Below, in pieces: positions 12,424 through 24,513 of a stretch of DNA of 64,000 nt. Within the stretch, counting starts at the first letter, position 1. Each line of letters starts with the position of its first letter. The DNA is from Straminergon stramineum. Lineage: Eukaryota > Streptophyta > Bryopsida > Hypnales > Calliergonaceae. The position numbers and the translations under genes were made by a program. The stretch spans positions 33,981,001-34,045,000 of the forward strand of contig OY987265.1 of assembly GCA_963920665.1 (NCBI GenBank). The letters run 5' to 3'. The notes under the pieces are model-generated. The model was not told the origin of the DNA. It worked only from the letters and a program-made list of their open reading frames with translations, and did no database searches.

Positions 12424-12695
12424 TATACAGTACAACATGATTTTCGAACCTGGCTTGACTCTCCACGTCTTGCTTCCAGGAACAAATGGAATTGTAATTG
12501 TATGCCAGTCCTGGAACCCCACATAAGCTTAATCTCCTTGAATGTGTCTATGGAGCCAAATTGGATCTTGCTGGGAACTAACATAAACCTTCATCTCCTT
12601 CGATCCAGTCTCTACTAGAATTGGTGTCCCTTCTTAGCACAAGTGTCACAATTAGAAAGATGGAAACAAAAGCAAGGAAAGTCGATGCCATATTT

Positions 12696-13010
12696 AACTA
12701 CTTTTGGACTTTAAGAGGAATTTTGGAGTATGTCATGGGAGAAGTCATTGGGAGACCTCCTGTTCATATGGTTTAGGAGACCCCAATGCCTATGAAAGTG
12801 GGAAGAAAAGAATGAAGTAGATCATGTTTATACACAAAAAGAAGACAAGAAACATAATAACTAAGACAATTCAACCATAGAACATTTAATTGCACATAGT
12901 AATTGAGATGAGTCATCAGGAGATTTCTTGATGTAGTGCAAATCCAAGAAACTGGGATTTGAAGTGTGGCATGAAACCAATGAAAATGGGTATTATTCAA
13001 TTGGAACTAT
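12696..13010. other. No gene seen
   Basis: AT-rich sequence to the right of the duplication end. No coding frame, RNA gene or repeat recognised. Confidence 0.5.
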
Positions 13011-13012
13011 TA

Positions 13013-13555
13013 AGGTAAACTTGCCTATGACAAGTAGAATGAGTGTTTTATCCTGTTACAATTAGCAAAAAAATTTAGAGTTTTTTCCATATAGAGACAA
13101 TTGTGAGAAAAGAAGAGAGCAATTGAAATTTTATTTTTCTGACAAAGTATGAATTTCTTATGAATTTTTGAAGTGTGATTACCAATGGGCCTAAAAGAGT
13201 CTATAGACTATCCCAAAACTAGCAGAAAATGTATGCATGATGGCCATCCTACCACCTAAAGCAATTAGAACATTTCCTACCATCGGTACAATATTTCCTA
13301 ACATGGCCAGAACATGAAGAATTTAAAATATCACTTACTTTGATGAATTTACACCGAAAAGCTAGAAGTTCCTAAAACAAACACTCATAACTCCATCACC
13401 ATCACCCAAGCCATTGATTTCAATCAGTAACCAACCTAATGTAGTCCTAATCTTATTTGTTAGAGAAAATCTGTCATGGATTGTTATAAGACTCTAATGG
13501 GTCATTTCCTAGGTGCTTGTCATGGGTGGTTTGCTTGTCATAGGTAGGTTTACCT
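13013..13555. mobile_element. TA-flanked MITE family F, diverged copy (543 bp)
   Basis: AGGTAAACTTGCCTATGACA and the inverted TGTCATAGGTAGGTTTACCT, with TA flanks. The interior shares the GACAAAGTATGAATT block with other F copies. Confidence 0.75.
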
Positions 13556-13557
13556 TA

Positions 13558-14497
13558 CAAGGACTAAGTTAGTACCGGCCCATTAGTATTTCCATGCATA
13601 ATTAGGATTTGGAAATCTCTTGACATGATCCATGCATTCAACCTTACGATACAAGAGAACATACAAAATGACAAGGCAAATGCAAATACAAACTTTTGAT
13701 ACACTAGAATAAAACTTGAAAGTAATTCCAAGGTAAGGTGGGATCACTACAATTTTATTCATATTGATATAGAAAATAACAAAAGTTGCCTTTAAAAAGA
13801 AATGAAGGCATGATTTGTAGTATCCAAACTAGTCCATAGTATAGGTAAAATCTTTTTTAGTGCACCTTCCCTTGGAACATAATATGCATTAAGAGAGTTT
13901 GTAGACAATAGGTGGCCTATGCCCATGATTCAAGATGAAATGACAAGTGGCCCTATGACTTCTCTAAATGCATAAACCTCTCTTAATGCATAGTCCCAAC
14001 ACCATGTACTAAGGGAGGTTCTACTTGTACTATGTTTTAGGGTTAACCATGATCAATTAGTTCCTTTTGTACATAGCACGGACGCTCCCATCTCAAAGGA
14101 TCTAGATCATCTCTCACAAGTACGGAGGGTCCTACCAAACGAGCATGTGGCCACTGAAGAAGATCTAATTCAAGTCAAATTGTAATTTGAATCCAAAGAA
14201 TATTGTGCTCTCTAGGGCTACCTAAGATACACTTTAATAATTCACCATGGTTTGGATAGGGGTCATTCTTGTTAGAGTTGTCCACACCGGAAATATAAAG
14301 GAACCTCTTCAAAGTCCTCATTGGAAGAAGATGTTGCAAAAGTGCTCTTAAATTAAGAATATTCATGGAGGAACACAACCCACATTGAGTTTGTTGAACC
14401 AATTGTTTAAGAAAGTCACAAAAACCAACAAGTATGATGATTCTCTTAGGAAGATCCGACACACTGCCTTCAACATGTAAAGCACCTATAAGAACAA
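13558..14497. other. No gene seen
   Basis: Non-repetitive AT-rich DNA. A minus-strand open stretch of 110 codons (14175-14507) has no recognisable domain and is not supported. Confidence 0.5.
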
Positions 14498-14705
14498 CAA
14501 GAACCACCTTCTACATTGACCAAGCTCACCAAAGAAGTCAACTCATCACATAAGGAAAACCTCTAAACACTGGGAGATCTCCCGAGGAAGCTCAAGAAGA
14601 CACTCACTTCATTGAGAACCTCTAAGCAACAAGAGATCTCTTGATGAAGTTAGAATGGACAATCTCATTACTGAGCACCTTCAAACAATCTCCCGATGAA
14701 ATTAA
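14498..14705. repeat. 59-bp tandem repeat, about three units
   Basis: Units start at about 14556, 14615 and 14674 (AACCTCTAA ... GAGATCTC ... GA.GAAG). A fainter unit may precede them near 14498. Confidence 0.6.
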
Positions 14706-15641
14706 CCTCTAAAGGACCATTGTTCCTTTAGTGGACAAATGAGGTTTTGGATAGGTACTTGCAGTCTCAATTTTTGTCTTGATTTAAAATTTTTTTTTTA
14801 TGAAGATAGAAAAATTGATTATCATCGTGGGAATATAATTTTTTTTTTCATTTGGTGCCCAAGAACAAAAGTTATGCCCAAATAAGCTCAAAATAGGGGA
14901 GAGGGGGCAACAAATAAAAGTTTCAAAAATTTGAATTTTTTTCTTTTTAAATTTTTTTTTGCTTATAGATTATATTTTTTTCTACACGGAAAGCTTTGAT
15001 TTATTCCATTTGGATTTGTTTTGAGAAAGATATAGACAATCTTATTTTGGGGGCAATTAGAGCATCTTCCTAAAAAAACTAACTTGTAAGTTAGGATTCG
15101 TTTCTGAATGCAATTTTTACAATTTAAGAAAAAAAGGTACATATGGTTTCATTTGCTTTCTAGAAAAATCACACCATTGGAATTGGTGCATTTTAATTCC
15201 ATCTTAGAGATATTAATAATTTAGATTTTCCTTTTATCTTGTACCTACTTCTACTGAACAATTTTTTAAAGAATAAAAATGAATTTTTTTGGTATTTTCT
15301 TTTATTTTCTAGACGCTCAACTCAATTCTCCACTATAAAGATTTAAAGCTCAAAACTTTGTAGTTCAAAAATTAAAGTTTTAGAAGATTCAAAGTCAAAT
15401 AACTTAGTTTCACAATATGTGGAAAAACTTGTTTTCTTTACTTTAAACTCAAATATCTTGCAATCTATGCAATCAAAAATTTTAGAATTTTTTCTACACA
15501 TTTTCATACTATTTAGGTGTAAGATCCTATAGTTAGATGTGCAAAAAATATAATTTTCAAATTTTTTCACTCTTTGCTCTAAAATTGGCAGTTTTGAGTG
15601 TTTTTTTTGCAAAAAAAAGGCCTTGGTCCTCTAAGGGTTAA
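14702..15641 (-). mobile_element. TTAA element, family C subtype C2 (940 bp)
   Basis: Ends TTAACCTCTAAAGGACC and GGTCCTCTAAGGGTTAA. The inner end carries AAGGCCTTGGTCC, a variant shared with the partial copy at 54867. Relative to the copy at 53457 it is reversed (ACTCAAAACTGCC is read on the minus strand). Confidence 0.75.
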
Positions 15642-17460
15642 AAAGGAATTGACATCAAACCTAATTTGTTACATAGTTTTTGGAGGTTTTTGAAGTAGTT
15701 ACGAATTTTTTGATGTTGGAACACTATGAGTATTTTAAACTCCACCCTTTGAGTTAAAACGTGCACACGGGTTCTAACGGCCTATTAAATCAATTTCCTT
15801 AGGGTGTTTCTAATCTAAGTTCAATTCGCGCCTTCCAAGCAATGGACACTTTGTTTTTAAATATCCAAATTGAACTTAAATCATTTAAATCCTAATTTTT
15901 TAAACTATGGTTAACTAAATCAAATAACTAATCAAATAACTAATCAAAAGATGAATTAAAATTAAAATCAATCTAACCTAACTTGTAGAATGTCATTTGC
16001 CCTTTCCAAAATGATAAAGCAAATTAAATTCTGACTCTCCTAGTAAAAGAAATGAATGGATGAAATATTGATCCCTAAACTACATCATAACCTTCATCCA
16101 CGGATTAAAAATGGTAAAACTAATTGAAATAAATCTAAATTTTAGGGTTGAGGTTTTTAATTATGTTAGTTACCTAATTCTAAGACTAAACCTAATTTGA
16201 CCACTAATTAAATAACTTCATCCAAATTAAGATCAAACTTCATCCAACCTTTTCTCACTTAAAATCAAAGTATTTTTTAAATAAAAATAGGTTTTGGAAT
16301 ATTTAAAAGATTCCCTAATTTGATTCCTAATTTAAATGATTCCTTCAAGATTCCTTAGAAATTCTTTTTAATTATCTTCTATTCTAATTTAAATCAAACT
16401 TTCTATTCTAAAATTATGGGTTTTTAGGGTTTTATGTTTTTTTAAAATGAAAACTCAGAAATTACCTTCCCAACAAGGTAAGACACTAAAAATCTAAATT
16501 CTTAACAAAAAAGTTATTAATGAATGGAATTTTTTTTAAAAGCTGAATGAGTTAAATTTCATTCATTAATTACTTCTTAGTCTAAATGAACAATTAAATT
16601 GTAATTTTTCATTTTTAAATGTTAATTTTCTTTTCTAATTTTCCTAAAGTTTTCAATGGTTTATTCTATCAAGTGAAATTTTAATCAAATTGAAATTAAA
16701 AAAAAAATGAAATATGAAGAATTTTAATGTACCTTTCCCATGAAGTGATCAATCGTACCATCCTTGAGGATCTTGAGATGAATGGTTTTGTAGTAACCCG
16801 CTCCATCCTCCATTTTGCTAATCCATCACGCCATTTGAAATTAATCCTCGTTCAATGTTGTATTTTAATTTTAATTTTTCTTTTCCTTCTAATGGTTACA
16901 GAATTTTATTAATTTTGATTGTATTTAAAACAATTCATAATTAATTAGAAATTATTTTAATACCTCAAAACCTTTTAAATCCGCTAAATCAAATCAAATC
17001 TAATAAATCCTAATTATTTCGTAATTTCCTAATCATCCAAAAGATATTAGTTGGTGTTTTGTCTTTATCTATTTGTCTTATTAAGCCTAATAAAACAAAA
17101 CTTAACCAAAGCCTAGCCTTCTAATTCGTAGGAGAATCCTAATTAATGACTAACCAACAATTTAATGAATAGTAATGAGAATAAAATTCAAATAAAATTC
17201 AAGAGATTCTTACCTTATTAATTGTTTAGATTCCTTTTATTCTTCTTCTTCCTTTTGTCTCCAACCTTTCCCTTCAACTCTTCAACTCTCTCGTTTGTGT
17301 TTTGCGTTTCGTGTTCTTAAAAATTGTGTGAGAGTGGATGATTTGAAGGTACTTTGTTTAGATCTTAAGCTAAGTTGTAATGAGCCTTGACATCTTTTAA
17401 GTTAATTAGAGGGTTTTTTTTCAAAGCACTCAAAAATTCACCTCAAAGTTCAACGTTTGA
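15642..17460. other. Very AT-rich DNA, no gene seen
   Basis: Low-complexity sequence dominated by AAATC, TAATT and AACTAA words. It may be decayed retroelement interior; no frame, no repeat boundary. Confidence 0.5.
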
Positions 17461-17487
17461 TCTGTCGATCCCTACTGTAGCCTTGGT

Positions 17488-17555
17488 TTGAGCTGAGCTC
17501 CTTGGTCGAGCTTGGCTCCTTTGTCAGGCTGGCTCCCTGGTTGAACTGGGCTTCA
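17488..17555. repeat. Short degenerate tandem repeat, about 20 bp units
   Basis: Units of the form GGTCGAGCTTGGCTCCTT repeat three to four times in a small GC-richer patch (17460-17780). Confidence 0.45.
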
Positions 17556-17779
17556 TGTGATTCTTCCTCCTTCGCTCGTTGAGACACGTGGCGTGGCGCC
17601 GTTGGTCACCTCTTTTACGACCTCCTCATCAGCTCTTGACACGACTGACATATGGCGCAGCGCAACTAGATACACCCCTCGCGGTCGTCCTGTCTTGGTT
17701 GTTGAGTATCCCCTTTCTTCGTCTTGCTTCTCGTTTTCCGTTTGGTTGGTAGTCTCCACCTTCTTCTGATACTGATCTT

Positions 17780-18825
17780 CTACTGGTAATATTGAATGGT
17801 TGGGTTATAAATTGAATTGAGTTGGTTAATTGGTTAAGATCCCTGGCTCTAGTGTTTCATACTGGTTATTGGGTCACAACTCTTGTTATCCTTAATTTGT
17901 GGAAACTCTACCAACTATGCTAATTTTTACTAATCTAATAAACTAATGGATTTTTGACTAATCTAATTTTTTAAGAATTTTTGGAATAATTTAAACTAAG
18001 TAAATCAAAGTGTTCTAAGCTAATTAAAAATCTCTTTTTGGGATAAGAAATCTAACTAAGGGAAAAACTAATCTAAAATTTTGGATTTTTTTCTAACTAC
18101 TACTATGGTTTTATCAAGAGTTCAAACGAAGGAATTTTGACTACTTTTCTCTAATATTTCTCATGAAATCAAATGTTCCTAATTATTACACCTGCAAAGC
18201 ATTTTTCCAAACATGCAAATAAGGAAATTTCTCTAATACTTGGGACCAAAATGTCAATTTCAAATATCCCAAAGTCAAAGCTTCGCCGTATAGGGGCGAT
18301 TCTAGGCATACACAGTATTGATGGTCAAATTATAGTATTTCAGAGGTTTTAATCTTTAAAAGAGGTACATATGATAGTGTTTAACCGAACATTAAAGATA
18401 AATTCCTCAAAATTTCAAAGTATCCAAATTTAATCACTAAAAGAGGTACACATAACAATGTTTAAACCAGATTTTAGTAATAAAAATCCCAATTTCTGTT
18501 GTACAACGAATTTTGGGCAAAGATTGGTTTAATAAACTTTTGGCAAAGTCAAGCTTTGCCGCCTTAAGTCTATTAACACCAAATTCTATTGTAATGAGTA
18601 CATATTATTAGTATTCAAGAAATCTTAAATAAAATTAGAGTTTGGAGGTCTATCCCTTCCAAAACTCTCACAAATCAAAGAAAATGGAGGCTTAACCTTG
18701 AGAACTCAAAGAACTCAAATAGAAATCACTTTGAAGGGACCTTCTCGTCCATCAAAGTGTGCAAATCAAGAATTAGAATGAAAATCAGGTCAGATCTCGA
18801 CCTGAATCAGTGCTCTGACCACGTT
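17780..18825. other. No gene seen; probable retroelement interior
   Basis: AT-rich. Near 18800-18830 the minus strand has TGGTCAGAGCA, like a plant initiator-Met tRNA primer-binding site (TGGTATCAGAGC) with two bases missing. It lies directly beside an LTR2-like segment. Confidence 0.35.
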
Positions 18826-20235
18826 GGTAGCACAAGAGAAACAAAAACAAAGGTTAGATATAAGAATGAGGGTATTGACAATCTTGAGGGAAGGGCCTTT
18901 TATACTTGTTCCAGGCCCCTCCCCGGTAAGTTGTTAGTGGAAAAACATTTATTTTTTATATCGAGATATTTCCTAAACTACCCTAACATACTTCCAAAAT
19001 AATCTTTGTTTAATGGAAGAATTTTCTAGAACCCTCTCCATTTAGCTAATAAATCTTGGCTAAATCAAATCCAAGATCTTTTTCCAAAGATATTTTGAAA
19101 ATAACCCTAATCAACCTAGATATTTTGCTAATTAACCCAAAGTATTTTTGAATTGTCTTTCTTTAAGCAAAAGATGGCTTGTTACGCAAGAAAAGAGATC
19201 TTACCCAAATCCAATCTTCAATTTTCCAAAACATATTTGCGAAGTTAACTTTGAATTACTACTAATTACTTTAAAAAAGTCAAATCTATTGCTAGATCCT
19301 TCCTATCTTCTAGGGAACAACTCCAAATTGAAAAACGATTGTGCCATTGTCTTTAGAAGACCCAAATTAGCCTAAGTGTAAAATCAACTTACGGTAACTC
19401 CAAAGAAAGTGAAAACTCTAACTTTTGGAATTTGTTTCTTTTGAGGAAACTGTCTAGCTAGGGTTACTTAGAAGATTTGTGGGAGTAAGAAAAGACCCCT
19501 CATTCACGTCATTTGGACACCGCCATCTCTTGGTACGCCGGTCAACCCGCCATAAAGTCATAAATTTTTCAAAAGTCCAATGTCATTGTCGATTTTCGTA
19601 CTTAGGAATGTCAGAATGTCTTCAAACTTTGTGGAATGCTTTATTAGCACACAAAACACTATCCTAATTTTTAGTGAGATTTTACCACAACATGGTTAAT
19701 TCCTAGGAATTTACGACCATATTCAAAGGCAATTGACTTTCCATGGAGTCATTGTAATTATTTTGTAAAAATCTGAAACTTTTTGGGTAGCTTCTAGAAA
19801 ACTCTCAAAATCAAAGTGCAACATTACATTTCACTTTGCACTACTCATAGGGAAGCTAAAATGAACAATTTCCTTTTAATTTCCGCCCGAGAGGGAAATT
19901 ATTCTTGTATCTGGGAATCTTGGAACAACTGGCTTCAATGTCGGCTCTTGGCATGTTTTTAGAGTGAAAGCACCTTTCTTCATACTCCGGTCGCTCCCCC
20001 ATCACTTTATTTGTAGATTGGATCATTCTTCTATAAGTTACCTACAAATAAGAATTTACTAATCTAAATTTTTTACGAATTGGATGGGGACCTACACTAG
20101 ACTCTCTAAACCTAAAATAGACTTAACCAGTTTGTCACATGCAATCGTAAGACTTAATTTAACATGGACAACTACTAGGATTGGCTAACACTCAAACCCT
20201 TAATTCTCTCGGAAATACTTCATTGACCTCTCAGA
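18826..20235 (-). mobile_element. LTR2-like segment, left arm of an old palindrome
   Basis: Shares order and sequence with the centre of the young palindrome (GATTGTGCCATT with AGAAGACC, GTAAGAAAAGACC.TTCATT). On the minus strand it has a TATA-like box (GTATAAAAGG, 18897-18906) followed about 75 nt later by the primer-site-like motif. It is mirrored by 20940-22240. Confidence 0.5.
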
Positions 20236-20239
20236 CTCT

Positions 20240-20930
20240 CAACTAGGCATTAGAAGTATGAAATTTGAGTATTTTATATACTCTACACTTCTAGGATGAC
20301 CCCTCACTATATTGGTAGGGACTTCTACCAAATACCACTCAAACACTCTTTTAATGCATTTTTGTATATAAATATGCTTAAATACTAACAAAAAAAAAAT
20401 GAAGTTCCAAGTGCCAACTTGAGGGCTCACAAACACAATGGTCACTAAAAGCTTCGCCCTCCTAAAATGTAAATTTTTTGTTCATAGTAATGAAAAAGAA
20501 AAATGTACTTGTGCATTAGATGATGTTTTTAGAGACCCGAATCGCCTTATGGACCTCCTAGCTTATAGATGTATGTTTATCCTAGACCATAACTCCTTAG
20601 ATTTGATTGAGTAATTGTGAGCCTCCAATTCATCACCAGGGACTCATTCTTTCTTTCTTTCTTTATTTTTTCATATTTTGTTGTTTTGAGTATAGTTTTA
20701 TATACAAAATGCTCTCAAAAGAGTATAGAACCAAAATAGGTGTGTTACATACCAATATAATATTTGATCTACATTTAGGATGCCCCAAACTGTGAGTTGT
20801 ACATAGGTTACAACCCAACTGATCATGGTAAATTGGTAGATTATGAGTCATATGCATACCAAGCTCAAAATTCCACATAGAAAAGACATCTCTAGGATAA
20901 TATTGGTTGAGGGAACCCTGGTGAGGCATA
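20240..20930. repeat. Inner arms of the old palindrome, axis near 20530
   Basis: 20240-20480 and the reverse complement of 20590-20930 align with gaps: TTTTGTATATAAA, ACTCTTTT, GGGCTCACAA against GGAGGCTCACAA. Identity is well below that of the 27-34 kb palindrome. Confidence 0.55.
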
Positions 20931-20939
20931 TAGGTTAGT

Positions 20940-22240
20940 TCCGAGAGATAGGTTCTAATTTTCCCATTTCATCAACAAAATAGCAGAATCCCAATTGTTG
21001 GCTTGTAGATGTTAAAAATACCAAGATGGGACCGTGGAGGAATCTACAGTCAAATAAGGGTGAGTTGAGGTTAAAACCATGCTCGAAAACCAACAACGAA
21101 GTCAGTTTGTCAAGATTCCCTCCGGTGTGAAAGATTCTCTAGCCACTGATAATTAGACAAGGGGGTGGATTTTATCCTCCCTTGACCAAAGTGTAGAGTA
21201 AAAATATGAGCCTACACATGTGTTGTGAGATTCTATGAGAGGTCCCACAAAAAGTTTCATAATTTTCTGATAGTTAGAAGATGCCTTTCCAGACGGTCAA
21301 CTCCCAAATCTACGATGGAAAATTTCTAGAAATTCCCATGTGGTAGTAAAATCTCACTAAAAAGTAGAATATTTCTTTTATGTTAATATAATGCCTTGAC
21401 AAGTTTCAAGACATTTAAATAGTCAAAAGTACCCAAACATACAAGATTCTCCAACAACCACCAAAATTTAAAGTTCACAATAATCTTGACTAGCGGATCA
21501 GAAACATACAGAAGCGGAATGAGGTCAAAGATAGGTCTTTTCTTCCTTCTCCATACCTACTGAAGAGCCTAGGCTTGCCACTTTTGCCAAAAAAAAATTA
21601 AACCCCCAAAGTTGTGTTTTGACCTTGTTTTGGCATTAAGTTGGTGCTAGGTTTCGCTGAGATTTTGGAGTTAAGAAAAGGGGTGGGGAGTATTTCTAGC
21701 CAAAAAAGGGCCTTCTAAAGTCAGTGACGCAATCCGTTTGCAATTTGGAGTTAATTTCCAAAAGTTGAATTTACAAACCAACATAGGATGAAAACCTTTG
21801 AGGATGAGGATGAGGATGAAAATATGAGAAGATAGGGTTACCTTAAATGAATGAGAGGAGGTGAGTGACGGGGAAAGAGTATAAAAAGGCACCCCTTATC
21901 CTCTCTCACCACCCCCATTTGTGTATTTGGGTCCACTGGGTCTAATTTATATTGAAATTCTGGCCTTTTTAGCCACAACCCTTGCAACGGTGTTTTTTGG
22001 GCACTTTTTGGCCATTCTTGCTCTTTTTCAAGCTTGTGAGGTCTTTCTAGGTCCCTTGCACTTTGAGCTCTTTGTACTAACTCCCTCAAGTCTTTGAGGT
22101 TTGAAAGTTCACTATTACCATGTTGTTGAGAGACTATGTATTCGTGTGTTCTTTTAGGGGTCCCTTGGTCCCCCTTTGTGTCTTGTCTTTGTACTAATCC
22201 TAGAGTACCCCCCCCCCCATATGACCTAACAATGTTGCTT
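20940..22240 (+). mobile_element. LTR2-like segment, right arm of the old palindrome
   Basis: Reverse complement of the 18826-20235 arrangement (CGCAATCCGTTTGCAATTTG mirrors the left arm near 19330). It carries a plus-strand TATA box TATAAAAAGGCACC at 21880, followed by a pyrimidine-rich leader as in an LTR R-U5 region. Confidence 0.5.
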
Positions 22241-22829
22241 TGGGGGCCTTTAGATCAAATTGTTGATGTACTAACTCCGTATAGCTAATTGTTGGGTGTC
22301 AAGTGTTCTTTTTGTCTCCTACTACTAACGTGGTGGTCCCAAAAGAGAGCCAAGAGTGGGTGAAGGTTGGTGGATCCCACTGTTGTATTGTAAATGTGTT
22401 CATTATGTGAAAATGCATAATTGTTTGTTAAATTGAAGGGTTTTTTTTTCTAGAGTTTCAAGAAACAAATGGGGTTATACTCCACTTGAATTTTTTTTTT
22501 TTACCTCTATTTGACAAACATTTAGTTCTTTAATTTTTATACTAGAAGATATTTTAATATGTTAGTTAGTTAGTTTGAAGTTGTAAAAACAAAAGGTAAA
22601 ACTTGTTTTACCTTTTTCCTTATTTTTATTTTTATTTTTAATGGATTAGAAATCCACGTAAATGATATAGATAGACTTATCGAGAATAGGAAGTGGCCCA
22701 TGTGGGTATTATGGACCATGTGGCATCTTAGTGGCCAAAATCCACTAACTTAGGTGGATGGCATGGAGGTTGAGGTGGCGGATGAGGTTGAGGATCATCT
22801 TCTTCCTCCTCCTTGTTTGCTTAGGGAAG
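22241..22829. other. No gene seen
   Basis: AT-rich with T and A runs. The short frame at 22754-22936 has no recognisable feature. Confidence 0.5.
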
Positions 22830-23735
22830 CCATCACTTTGGGAGGGGATAGCACTTTGTACATGGAGAGTTTGGTAATGAAATTTTGGGAGCTTGTATAT
22901 CTTGTTTTTGTGTTTCTAAAAAGCTGTCACTTATGAAGTTTGGAGTTAGTATGTGTAAGTTATGAGTTTGGGAGTGAAGTGTTGTGAAGCTGCCTCAAAC
23001 TTTCAAGAGAGTGATCTTTGAAAGGCTATGAAATGTAGAAAGTACTTTGTGTTTGAGTGAAACTTGGGGAGCTTGTAGATATTCATGTTAGCTTTCCAAA
23101 ATGGGTTTATTTTCTTGATTTGGAGGTAGTATGAGAAAGTTATAGGCTTGACAGTGAAAAGGTGAAGGGATACTTTCGGGTTTCCAAGTGAGTGAGTTTT
23201 GAAAGGCTATGAAATGTGGACAGTACTTTTTATTTGAGTGAAACTTGGGGAGATTGTAGATATTCATGTTAGCTTTCCAAAATGAGTTTATTTTCTTGAT
23301 TTGAAGCCAGTATGATAAAGTTATGGGCTTGACAGTGAAAAGGTGAAGGGATACTTTCAGGTTTCCAAGTGAGTGAGTTTTGAAACGCTATGAAATGGGG
23401 ACAGTACTTTGTATTTGAGTAAAACTTGGAGAACTTGTAGATTTTCATGTTATCTTTCCAAAATGGGTTTATTTTCTTGATTTGAAGGTATTATGTGAAA
23501 GTTATGAGCTTGAGAGTGAAGTATAAGTGAGTTGTCTTTGAGTTGGGAAGGGTGAACTTTGACCGACCATAAAAGTCGGACAGTATCTTAGTTTTGAGTG
23601 AATTTTGGAGATGTTGTAGACCTTTTTGTTAATTTTCCAGAGGCATATCACACTCTTAGTTTGGAGTTGTATAGCGAACGTGACAGTCAATCAACTATCA
23701 GACACTTCTTCGAGGGAAGTTCATGAAGGATATGA
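22830..23735. repeat. 181-bp tandem repeat, about five units
   Basis: The phrase GAAAGGCTATGAAATG recurs at 23020, 23201 and 23382 (spacing 181 and 181), with diverged units before (about 22840) and after (23561). Each unit also has CTTTCCAAAATG.GTTTATT and AAAGTTATG. The middle units are the most alike. Confidence 0.8.
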
Positions 23736-24237
23736 CTTTGTTTCTACAATTTTTTACCATACATGGCGTATATTGAGACTCCATGACATCTTTGGAAGGG
23801 TGTATGGAAGGGTGATAGTATTTTGGTTCATATGGCATCATTGGGGGGTTTATTATTATGTTTGTGACTTTGGCCACGGGATCTTCCATTATTTGAACCA
23901 CATCTAGTTGCAGCTAGAAGCCCCGCGTTTTCTCAAGGCAAGGCCTCGATACTCGACACTGCTGCGTCAGCGAAGCTTTGAATCCCTTAGAGGGTAAAGA
24001 GTTTTAGTGGTTTGTTAAACGATTAGAGGGGGGCACTACTTAGAGTGTTTGGAGATCATGTGCTTTCAAACCCTTATTACATGATGGCTATGTATAATGT
24101 ATGTAAATTCTTTGAATTCAAATAGGCTTGTGTTTACCAAATTTTTTGAAGTATAGTAATTTCAAATATCCTACTTTCATTTTAAACAAAAATTTCCTAA
24201 CATAAATTGTACCCTATATTAATTATAAATACAAAAG

Positions 24238-24513
24238 CACTACAAAAAATTTCAGCCTTGAAAGAGGCCGCGAGTTTTGCACCTCTATGGTGCAATTACA
24301 GAAAAAAAAATTATTATTTAAAAAATCTGGAATCTGATGTGGCACTATAGGTGCCATGTCAGAGACACATAAGAATGACTATTTTTTTCATTTTTTTTCA
24401 TTTTTAAAAAAAAATATTCAAAAAAAATATTTTTTATTTTTTTGCATTTGTACCATAGGGGGGCCAAAATGAAATCTCAAGAGCCCTCTGGGGGGCTGAA
24501 TTTTTTTGTAATG
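24238..24513. mobile_element. CACTA-like MITE (276 bp)
   Basis: Left end CACTACAAAAAATTTCAGCC; right end reads, inverted, CATTACAAAAAAATTCAGCC. The CACTACAAAAA start is typical of plant CACTA elements. No clear 3-bp target duplication remains. Confidence 0.65.

Larger units (their letters stand above)
7400..12690 (+). pseudogene. Same gene relic in duplication copy 1, split by transposons
   Basis: Copy 1 counterpart of the 48895-49705 relic. Pieces lie at about 7400-7538, 11337-11640, 11883-11925 and 12426-12690. Element D (7539-9786), MITE F (9857-10335) and element A (10335-11316) all sit where copy 2 has a roughly 75 bp intron. A 225 bp insertion (11648-11872) and another MITE F (11930-12423) interrupt the following exon. 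The two in-frame TAG codons of copy 2 are also present here, so the gene was already dead when the segment duplicated. One extra A in the GATGCTAAAGC region shifts the frame as well. Confidence 0.4.
1..12695 (+). repeat. Segmental duplication, copy 1
   Basis: Direct copy of 38868-49704, continuing beyond the left edge. Homology starts at base 1 (inside the GT2 gene, matching 38868) and ends at about 12695 (matching about 49704), where the shared stretch GGAAACAAAAGCAAGG ends. Insertions private to this copy: retroposon 2523-2621, the E/A/H cluster 2910-4815, CACTA-like MITE 4939-5143, C 6460-7318, D 7539-9786, F 9857-10335, A 10335-11316, a 225 bp insertion at 11648-11872 and F 11930-12423. 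Confidence 0.92.

Noticed and set aside
22207..22219. Poly-C and poly-G runs (also near 28371 and 32935)
   Set aside because: Simple homopolymers; no function suggested.
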